Assembly: GCA_964358645.1 (NCBI GenBank)
Contig: CAYHPW010000088.1
Span: 1 to 6,677, forward strand
DNA: 6,677 nucleotides
Source of the DNA: JBBTDV01 sp038042605
Lineage (GTDB): Bacteria; Bdellovibrionota; UBA1018
Direction of reading: 5' to 3'
Made by a program: the position numbers and the translations under genes. This document shows positions 1 to 5,084 of the stretch, piece after piece (positions within the stretch are counted from its first letter, which is position 1; every line of letters starts with the position of its first letter). The notes beneath the pieces were generated by a model, which saw only the letters and a list, made by a program, of their open reading frames with translations, made no database searches and was not told the DNA's origin.

Positions 1-103
1 CCGTTCGCCACTTTACTCAGGGTTGCCCCCTTTCACGTTCGACTTGCATGTGTTAAGCACGCCGCCAGCGTTCGCTCTGAGCCAGGATCAAACTCTCATG
101 TTT
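1..103 (-). rRNA. rrs: 16S ribosomal RNA, 5' end only (partial)
   Basis: The reverse complement contains the near-universal 16S start AGAGTTTGATCCTGGCTCAG (minus strand, 96 down to 77), followed by GCGAACGCTGGCGG and AACACATGCAAGTCGAACG, the conserved sequence leading into the V1 region. AGAGTTTG corresponds to about E. coli position 8, so the mature 5' end should be near 103; the exact processing site is an estimate. The gene runs out of the window to the left, leaving only about the first 100 nt. The V1 helix is short and ends in GAGTAAAGTGGCGAACGG. The signature is broadly deltaproteobacterial in style, but too short to assign a genus. Confidence 0.97.
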
Positions 104-544
104 AAGCTTTATGTTTATTCTTGAAGCTACTCCAGCTGCACCTTCTTCAAAGCACCGCTCTTTCACTCCATTCTTTATCCTAAACAAAACCATTTAATCC
201 CCTCGGCTCTTTCTTCCTTCATCATTCATTTCTAAATCCAAAGAAGAATTGCTCGAGGTTCTTCGACATCACTCACTCAGCTTCATTCACTATTCAAAAT
301 CCCTTTACGAAATTCCAATACATAAACTCCGCCAACCAAGCATGCCTACTCAAACCCCCACTCACTCTTCCAAAAAATCCATCCTTCTCTTGTCAAAGAT
401 CCGCCGCTTCACCAAAAATCCACCTACTACTTTGTCTTTCTTGTTACACAGTAGCTAGCTTTTTTAAAATTAAGCGGTAAGAGATCGTGTCTTAGCGAAT
501 AGAAATAATTACTGCAACACTAATCTTATAAATTTTTAATAAAT
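104..544 (-). other. rRNA operon leader and upstream region, no protein gene
   Basis: This 441-bp stretch lies between the end of the sigma-54 activator gene and the mature 16S 5' end, on the same strand as both. Read as RNA it is purine-rich (GA-rich), and it carries a boxA element about 290 nt before the 16S. A second, weaker boxA-like string, TGCTTTGAA, lies near 147-155, close to the 16S start, where the sequence GGTGC also occurs twice. These are normal parts of a transcribed rRNA leader. The processing stem that would pair with the 16S 3' flank cannot be tested because that flank is outside the window. A 69-codon plus-strand reading frame here (249-458) has no family features, is Ser/His/Leu-rich, and looks like chance. 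No tRNA is present. Confidence 0.75.
391..402 (-). promoter_or_regulatory. boxA-like rRNA antitermination element
   Basis: The minus strand reads GGATCTTTGACAAGAG. Its core GATCTTTGACA closely fits the bacterial boxA pattern (TGCTCTTTAACA in E. coli, TGTTCTTTGA in Bacillus). In rRNA leaders boxA RNA binds NusB/NusE and protects rRNA transcription from Rho termination. Its place, about 290 nt upstream of the 16S and about 100 nt downstream of the proposed promoter, is where boxA is expected. Assignment is by motif and position only. Confidence 0.75.
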
Positions 545-546
545 TT
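489..546 (-). promoter_or_regulatory. candidate rRNA promoter with AT-rich UP-like boxes
   Basis: On the minus strand a TTGCAG box (517-512) is followed after 17 bp by TAAGAC (494-489), giving a modest -35/-10 pair. Directly upstream are two copies of AAATTTAT (546-539 and 535-528) with an 11-bp period, about one helix turn. That is typical of UP elements, which bind the alpha subunits of RNA polymerase at rRNA promoters. The upstream copy overlaps the TAA stop of the sigma-54 activator gene. The -10 is weak, so the core promoter may be misplaced; the AT-rich phased boxes and boxA downstream support the general location. Confidence 0.4.
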
Positions 547-1522
547 ACATATTTTCTGAAACTGCCGCGCCAAATCCGTAAAAACGCATCCGCCTGATAA
601 GCGTTGTCTTGTTAATACCGATCTTCCGTGCTGTATGATTGACTCTAAAACGGTACCTACACAGCGCACGTCTTAAATATTCTTTTTCAAAATTCGACAT
701 GCATTCATAAAAACTCAAGCTTAAAGGGATCTCCGCCACCCCAAGCATCGCCTGGCCGCTTTGGCCCAAAGCCACACCAAACGAACCCCTAACCCTTCCA
801 AACCAGGGCGGCAAATCAGCAGCCTCAATCTCAGGCCCGGTACCGGCCAGCACAGCGTATTCCAGCACATTACGCAGCTCCCTGAAGTTCCCTGGCCATG
901 AATAATTTTCTAATCGCTGAGCCACCTCTTCGGAAATACGAAGCACGCTGCGCCCGGCACGTTTTGATAATTCCTCAAGACACTCATGTACTATACCATC
1001 AAGGTCCTCAAGCCTGTCTACCAGCGGCTTAAGCTCTATTGAAATCAGCCTCAAGCGGTGGAATAAATCTTCACGAAACAAACCTTTTTGAACAGCTCCC
1101 TCAAGGTCACGGTTTGTTGCCGCAATTATCCGCACATCCAAGCTGACTTGCCTGTTACCACCGACAGGACATATCGTGCGTGATTGCAGAAAATCAAGGA
1201 GCCTTGCCTGTAGCTTCAAGGAAAGCTCACCTATCTCATCCAAGAACACCGTCCCGCCCTGTGCAGATTCCAAACGACCGACCCTTTTCTGATCCGCGCT
1301 GGTAAAAGCGCCACGCTCGTGTCCAAATAACTCAGATTCAAGAGTGCCCTCATGAAGCGTAGCGAGATTCACGCTTATAAAGGGCTTAAGGCTTCTCTTG
1401 CCTTGCTGATGTATTTTTTGAGCTAGATAAGACTTACCAGAGCCTGTAGGCCCAGTGATCAGCACATTCCCGTCACATCGGCAAGCAAGGTCAATCACTT
1501 TTGCAAGTTCACTAGATTCCAT
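545..1522 (-). CDS. sigma-54-dependent transcriptional activator, AAA+ plus Fis-type HTH only
   Basis: A 325-residue bacterial enhancer-binding protein, which uses ATP hydrolysis to open sigma-54 RNA polymerase complexes. Motifs in order: Walker A GPTGSGKS (24-31), sigma-54 contact loop GAFTSA (71-76), Walker B TVFLDE (91-96), sensor I AATN (134-137), arginine fingers R150 and R156 in FREDLFHRL, sensor II WPGNFREL (209-216), and a C-terminal Fis-like HTH (about 277-315). There is no N-terminal receiver, GAF or PAS domain, so it is PspF/HrpS-like in layout and would be constitutive or controlled by a partner or by its own expression. Two departures from the family: GAFTSA for GAFTGA, and GPTGSGKS rather than the usual GE(S/T)GTGKE. 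The ATG at 1522 is chosen because GGGGGG sits 6 nt upstream; a TTG 18 codons earlier would overlap the sigma-54 promoter. Divergent from the NtrC-type gene; 3' end abuts the rRNA promoter. Target genes unknown. Confidence 0.93.
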   Translation of the reverse strand: MESSELAKVIDLACRCDGNVLITGPTGSGKSYLAQKIHQQGKRSLKPFISVNLATLHEGTLESELFGHERGAFTSADQKRVGRLESAQGGTVFLDEIGELSLKLQARLLDFLQSRTICPVGGNRQVSLDVRIIAATNRDLEGAVQKGLFREDLFHRLRLISIELKPLVDRLEDLDGIVHECLEELSKRAGRSVLRISEEVAQRLENYSWPGNFRELRNVLEYAVLAGTGPEIEAADLPPWFGRVRGSFGVALGQSGQAMLGVAEIPLSLSFYECMSNFEKEYLRRALCRYRFRVNHTARKIGINKTTLIRRMRFYGFGAAVSENM

Positions 1523-1571
1523 CGCATACCCCCCTTTTTTATTGTTGGCTGTCAAACAGCGGTTCACATAG

Positions 1572-1588
1572 AGCAAGCAATGGACCAG
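1572..1588 (-). promoter_or_regulatory. predicted sigma-54 (-24/-12) promoter
   Basis: The minus strand reads CTGGTCCATTGCTTGCT (1588 to 1572). It matches the RpoN consensus YTGGCACGNNNNTTGCW at the GG (-24) and at TTGC followed by T (-12), with exactly 10 bp between the essential GG (1586-1585) and GC (1574-1573). Mismatches fall only in the CACG part. Transcription would start near 1561, leaving a leader of about 40 nt before the ATG of the short activator gene. It points to that gene and would make its expression depend on an enhancer-binding protein, either its neighbour or itself. Confidence 0.65.
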
Positions 1589-1602
1589 GACTAAACCACC
1601 TG

Positions 1603-1616
1603 TTTATGCGCATAAA
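1603..1616. promoter_or_regulatory. perfect 14-bp palindrome, candidate operator or enhancer site
   Basis: TTTATGCGCATAAA is an exact inverted repeat without spacer, in the control region between the two divergent sigma-54 activator genes. It is 15 bp upstream of the -24 box of the predicted sigma-54 promoter and about 78 bp before the ATG of the response regulator. Dimeric HTH proteins, including Fis-type domains of enhancer-binding proteins, bind such sites. It is nearer the promoter than the usual enhancer distance of about 80-150 bp, so it may instead be an operator for the divergent gene. No protein can be assigned from sequence alone. Confidence 0.4.
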
Positions 1617-1693
1617 ACCATCCAAACATCGATATTTGTTGGTTGGAACCTACAAACCACTCTGTTAGTGATGTCGCTTGGCTACAGGATTTT

Positions 1694-3136
1694 ATGGCAA
1701 AACAAGCAACCATCTTAATTTGTGACGACGACCAAACATTTCAGCTGGCTTTAAGGCAAGCGTTGAAAGAACGCTATACAGTGCGCTCCGCCTATAATTG
1801 CGACGAAGCTTCGGTAATAATCCGTAACAGCCAAATCGACATACTTCTTTTAGACGTACAAATAAGGACACCGGATGAAGGATTGAAATTCATTCCACGC
1901 TTTCACGAACTAGATGGCTCGCTGACCATAGTTATGGTCAGCGGTCAAACGGAATTTACGGTTGTTCGCGAAGCAATGAGGCTAGGTGCCAGTGATTACA
2001 TCCCAAAGGACTCCGACCTGAATGAACTGCTCCATGCGCTGGACCGCATTCTCGAAAAACGGCGCTTACTCACCAGACATGAACAGCAGGACTTCGAGGC
2101 GCGCTCACAACAAAACCGCCACATCCTGATCGGAGAATCTGCTGTGATTGCCGCTCTCCGAAAGGCCACGGAAAAACTCCGCAATACCAAGGCAAATATA
2201 ATAATCAACGGCGAAACAGGTACGGGCAAAGAAGTAATAGCGAGGCTTCTTCGTAGTACATTGCCTGACGGAACCCTGGCTCCGTTCGTGGCGATCGACT
2301 CTTCCACAATCCAGAGCTCAATGGCGGAGAGCCTTCTTTTCGGGCATGAAAAGGGCGCCTTCACCGGAGCTGATGCAACCAGAAAGGGGATGTTCGAGGA
2401 GGCTGACGGAGGAATCATTTATTTTGATGAAATCGCGAACATGCCACCAGAAATACAAGCCAAATTACTTCGCGTACTTCAGGAAAAAGAAATAATGCGC
2501 CTTGGTTCCTCACGCATAATTAGCCTTGATTTCCGTGTTGTCTGCGCAACAAACAAGGATCTTGAAAAACAGGTGAGAGAAGGATCGTTCAAGGATGACT
2601 TGTTCCAACGCCTTAATGTCATCCCGCTGAACATCCCTCCTCTTCGCGAAAGAGCCCAGGACATACCGCTGCTTATCAAACACTTCACCAACTTGCTTAA
2701 CAAACAGCAAGGACGGAATATCAACTTCACTGACTGTGCATTAAACGCATTTGAAAAATACTCTTGGCCTGGCAATGTGCGGGAGCTTTCTAACACCATA
2801 TCTTACATAGCAGCCACGTCTGAAAATGATGAAATAGACATTGTGGATCTTCCGCCTAAATTCCGAGATATCCAGGCTCCCTCGACATGCGAAACCCCGG
2901 CTTCAGGCATCCATAAAACATCTGACGAATCGTCCATCGCCCCGTCCGGTGAGAGGAACTTTTATCAAATAGTTGGTAAATTTGAACATGAGCTGCTTGC
3001 GCGTGAGTATACCGCCTCTGAAGGGAATATATCCAAACTTGCCATATCACTAGGCATGGATCGCTCACACCTATATACGAAACTTAGGGAACACGGGCTC
3101 CATGACCCTAAAACCCATAACCGGCGCTCACGCTGA
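1694..3136 (+). CDS. NtrC-family sigma-54 response regulator
   Basis: A 480-residue three-domain regulator. The N-terminal receiver (about 5-120) has the acidic pocket DDD (11-13), phosphoacceptor D54 in LLLDVQ, switch S83 and conserved K105 in IPKDS. The central AAA+ domain (about 145-390) has Walker A GETGTGKE (173-180), an intact GAFTGA loop (221-226), Walker B IIYFDE (241-246), sensor I CATN (284-287) and sensor II WPGNVREL (358-365). After a Ser/Pro-rich linker, residues 440-468 form a Fis-like HTH. Phosphorylation of D54 by a histidine kinase would drive oligomerisation and activation of sigma-54 promoters. The first arginine-finger position is lysine (K300 in FKDDLFQRL); R306 is kept. 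The ATG at 1694 has AGGA just upstream and begins directly at the receiver; a TTG 17 codons earlier lacks a clear ribosome site. No partner kinase is in the window. The 3' end overlaps the convergent barrel gene by 29 bp. Signal and regulon unknown. Confidence 0.95.
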   Translation: MAKQATILICDDDQTFQLALRQALKERYTVRSAYNCDEASVIIRNSQIDILLLDVQIRTPDEGLKFIPRFHELDGSLTIVMVSGQTEFTVVREAMRLGASDYIPKDSDLNELLHALDRILEKRRLLTRHEQQDFEARSQQNRHILIGESAVIAALRKATEKLRNTKANIIINGETGTGKEVIARLLRSTLPDGTLAPFVAIDSSTIQSSMAESLLFGHEKGAFTGADATRKGMFEEADGGIIYFDEIANMPPEIQAKLLRVLQEKEIMRLGSSRIISLDFRVVCATNKDLEKQVREGSFKDDLFQRLNVIPLNIPPLRERAQDIPLLIKHFTNLLNKQQGRNINFTDCALNAFEKYSWPGNVRELSNTISYIAATSENDEIDIVDLPPKFRDIQAPSTCETPASGIHKTSDESSIAPSGERNFYQIVGKFEHELLAREYTASEGNISKLAISLGMDRSHLYTKLREHGLHDPKTHNRRSR

Positions 3137-4169
3137 AAGTGGTTGAACGTATCGACCTGTTCGAACCCGCGATAGTAAACAGATCTGAAAAATCCATTGA
3201 AAGAAAAACCGGATGCCTGTTGGCCAACGCATGTTCAAAACCTGCTCCCAACGACAGCTCCCGCTCACTAAAGCTAAATCCTAGACCGGGGCCCAAAGGC
3301 ACTAATTTAAGATAAACAAAAGCAGAATCCTTGCTATTGATAGTTCTCCTGAGTGTAGGGAAAAGCTGTGGATAAAGCAGGGCCTTATACCCGAACCTAT
3401 CGCCCGTAACAAACATACGGGAAAAGTAAGCACCAGTAAGAATGGCTGCGCGCCATGGCGGCTTAACAAACGGCAAAACATAACCAAATCTCAAATTAAC
3501 ACCAAGATATCTTACTGTTGTGTCAGCAATGTTTGAATTTAATGGTAGTAGTGTAAAAAATAAATTAATACCAAAATCCCACTGCGGCGGTAAAAGCAGC
3601 GCCTGGTATGCTGCCTTGAACGTCAGCGCCAGACCGGAATAATCAGTCACAGTCCTAGTAGCCGTATCTTCCTTGAAAGCCATGGTCGTTACACCTAAAG
3701 ACGCGCTATAAAAAGCACGTTTCTTGGATTCATCATATTCGGCGAGTGCATCTTTCCAGCGTTGGAACAGTATTTTAACATTAAGTTTATCGACCTTCCC
3801 CTTAAGTGTCACTGCAACGAGTTCAATCATGGTAATGTCACCGGTTAACTTAACAGGAAATGAGAAATGCCCCTTATCCAACTCGACGTACTCCATCTGC
3901 TTTTCGGCGTCGACCACCATCATCTTGGTGACATTAGCATCATAAGAACCTTCAACGGTTACTGATGCTAAGATACCTTGAGCACCATTTGCAGCAGTAA
4001 TAGACACTGGCAGTTGCATTGTCTTCCAATGAAATTTTGACTCTTTGGCATTCGTGGTATTGGCTTCAACAAGCTCTGACATCCAATCCGCCGCGTAAGA
4101 CCTCGCAGTGTGAACAAAAAAAACACTGAGAATCACTAGCGGCGGTAAAGCTATGGATTTAATACACAC
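3108..4169 (-). CDS. secreted hypothetical protein with predicted outer-membrane beta-barrel
   Basis: Family not recognised; 353 residues. Residues 1-26 look like a Sec signal peptide (K4, hydrophobic 6-19, SYAADW near the cleavage site). Residues about 45-135 are rich in alternating Val/Thr/Ile strands and may be a small periplasmic beta-sandwich domain. Residues about 152-353 show repeated amphipathic strand-like segments with aromatic girdles (about 153-165, 177-190, 219-233, 284-300, 304-313, 320-328, 341-353). The protein ends in GYGF, and a C-terminal Phe is the usual BamA recognition mark of outer-membrane barrels. About 200 residues suits 8 to 10 strands. The start is taken as GTG at 4169; no ATG is available and no clear Shine-Dalgarno site is seen. 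It is divergent from the chaperone-usher genes, so it may serve or anchor that pilus, but that is inference from position only. Its stop lies inside the 3' end of the response regulator gene. Confidence 0.75.
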   Translation of the reverse strand: MCIKSIALPPLVILSVFFVHTARSYAADWMSELVEANTTNAKESKFHWKTMQLPVSITAANGAQGILASVTVEGSYDANVTKMMVVDAEKQMEYVELDKGHFSFPVKLTGDITMIELVAVTLKGKVDKLNVKILFQRWKDALAEYDESKKRAFYSASLGVTTMAFKEDTATRTVTDYSGLALTFKAAYQALLLPPQWDFGINLFFTLLPLNSNIADTTVRYLGVNLRFGYVLPFVKPPWRAAILTGAYFSRMFVTGDRFGYKALLYPQLFPTLRRTINSKDSAFVYLKLVPLGPGLGFSFSERELSLGAGFEHALANRHPVFLSMDFSDLFTIAGSNRSIRSTTFSVSAGYGF

Positions 4170-4292
4170 AATATTATTATAAAAGATAATCTTACTTATA
4201 TGAAACTTTACTTATAATACAACGCGGTAGAGATCAGAATAACTCCTAGATTGCACTTGTGCCCAAAAAAGAGTGGAATATATGTAAAAACC
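4170..4292. promoter_or_regulatory. divergent intergenic control region of the pilus operon and barrel gene
   Basis: These 123 bp must hold the promoters of both divergent genes. On the plus strand a perfect TATAAT lies at 4213-4218, about 75 bp before the chaperone ATG, but its -35 is poor. On the minus strand the same site reads GTATTATA, and another TATAAT lies only a few bases before the GTG of the barrel gene. An inverted repeat, GCACTTGTGC (4253-4262), could be an operator. A TTGCA at 4251-4255 has no GG 10 bp upstream of its GC, so it is not a convincing sigma-54 promoter. The region is AT-rich. Promoter positions are tentative. Confidence 0.35.
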
Positions 4293-5084
4293 ATGCGCAT
4301 ACACAAACCGATCTTTTCCGTAGTTTTTACCAGCCTAGCAATACTGACCGCTCCAAATATCGCACATACTTTTACTCTCTCTCCGATGAGCGTTTCATTT
4401 AACCTATCTGGTACTCCATCAGACATGCGGACTACTAAAACATTCTTCCTCGATAACGATTCCGATAACAATATCGCGATAGAGTTATCCATAATGACAC
4501 GTGAAATCGACATAGATGGTAAGGAAACTAACAACAATGGGCCAGAAGTGGAAAAACTTTTCCAGATCTACCCACCTCAACTTCTTTTAAAACCTAAAGA
4601 AAAGCGAGCTGTGCGTTTGTCATGGAAGGGTGAGAGCAACCCCAAAAAGGAACTCTCTTTTAGGCTGGTCGCCGAGCAATTGCCAGTCCGCACTGAAAAA
4701 ACACCAGCGGAAAAAGGAAAAGCCGTCATCAATATGCTATTAAGATACATGGCGGCGATTTACATAACACCAGCTGGAGCCAAACCTGAAATCAAGATCA
4801 CGGAAGCAAAAGCCACAAATAGCCAAAATGCCGGAAAAATTAGTTTGGTATTTGAAAACTCAGGCACGGCACATGGGATGTTATCGGACTTCCAGATTGA
4901 AATAAGACAAGCCGGGGCTAAGGCCATACTAAAATCTTTCGGCCTACAACAAATTAACGGGCAAAACCTACTAGCTGGACGAGCCAGACGGTTTGTCATC
5001 CCTTGGCCAAGCGTCATCCCCAGGCCTTGGCCCGCCAGCATGCCGGCCGGCCCCATTGAAGCGGAACTTAAATTTAGCGAATGA
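4293..5084 (+). CDS. periplasmic pilus chaperone, PapD-like, archaic chaperone-usher type
   Basis: A 263-residue chaperone that would cap pilin subunits in the periplasm by donor-strand complementation and hand them to the usher. Residues 1-26 are a signal peptide (MRIHKP, then a hydrophobic run, cleavage near NIAHT). Two Ig-like domains follow. The first (about 27-150) includes FTLSPMSVSF and the diagnostic stretch YPPQLLLKPKEKRAVRLSW (93-111), matching the family pattern in which a Pro-rich loop leads to a conserved Arg and the G-strand. The second spans about 165-263. The pattern is closest to archaic (CsuC-like) chaperones. An odd W/P-rich repeat, PWPSVIPR then PWPASMPA, occupies 237-252. 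The ATG at 4293 is chosen because it gives a proper signal peptide; TTG codons upstream would add 14 charged residues. The best ribosome site, GAGTGGA, is far (15 nt) from this ATG. Its TGA overlaps the usher ATG, so translation is probably coupled. Confidence 0.88.
   Translation: MRIHKPIFSVVFTSLAILTAPNIAHTFTLSPMSVSFNLSGTPSDMRTTKTFFLDNDSDNNIAIELSIMTREIDIDGKETNNNGPEVEKLFQIYPPQLLLKPKEKRAVRLSWKGESNPKKELSFRLVAEQLPVRTEKTPAEKGKAVINMLLRYMAAIYITPAGAKPEIKITEAKATNSQNAGKISLVFENSGTAHGMLSDFQIEIRQAGAKAILKSFGLQQINGQNLLAGRARRFVIPWPSVIPRPWPASMPAGPIEAELKFSE
5001..5048 (+). repeat. imperfect 24-bp tandem duplication inside the chaperone gene
   Basis: CCTTGGCC occurs at 5001-5008 and again at 5025-5032, exactly 24 bp (8 codons) apart, and the bases that follow remain partly alike. 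In protein this gives PWPSVIPR followed by PWPASMPA (residues 237-252). Both units keep the pattern P-W-P-x-x-x-P-x. A GC-rich GCCGGCCGGCC follows at once. This looks like an old in-frame duplication near the end of the second Ig-like domain. Confidence 0.55.

Noticed and set aside
249..458. 69-codon plus-strand reading frame starting MLEVLRHH
   Set aside because: It lies antisense to the rRNA leader, has skewed Ser/His/Leu composition caused by the pyrimidine-rich strand, and has no ribosome site or family feature.
1529..1540. C6T6 homopolymer pair at the activator's ribosome site as a phase-variation tract
   Set aside because: Six bases is too short for frequent slippage, and the G6 read on the minus strand is explained as the ribosome binding site.
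1547..1560. Second GG-N10-GC match (TGGCTGTCAAACAGC) on the plus strand as a sigma-54 promoter for the response regulator
   Set aside because: The -12 element lacks TT and CACG is absent; only the GG/GC spacing fits, and it would leave a leader of more than 110 nt. The small inverted repeat GCTGT-CAA-ACAGC may be chance.
1996..2418. 140-codon minus-strand frame
   Set aside because: It is antisense to the receiver and AAA+ coding region of the response regulator, and its Ser/Arg-rich sequence has no domain; a frame shadow.
3137..3180. Possible terminator hairpin after the response regulator (GGTTGAAC with GTTCGAACC)
   Set aside because: The arms pair imperfectly and no T-run follows; the sequence is also barrel-protein coding.
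4240..4255. TTGCA as the -12 box of a sigma-54 promoter for the pilus operon
   Set aside because: The matching -24 position has AA instead of GG, which sigma-54 promoters rarely tolerate.
4760..5056. 98-codon minus-strand frame within the chaperone gene
   Set aside because: It is antisense to a well-supported chaperone domain and has no independent signals.
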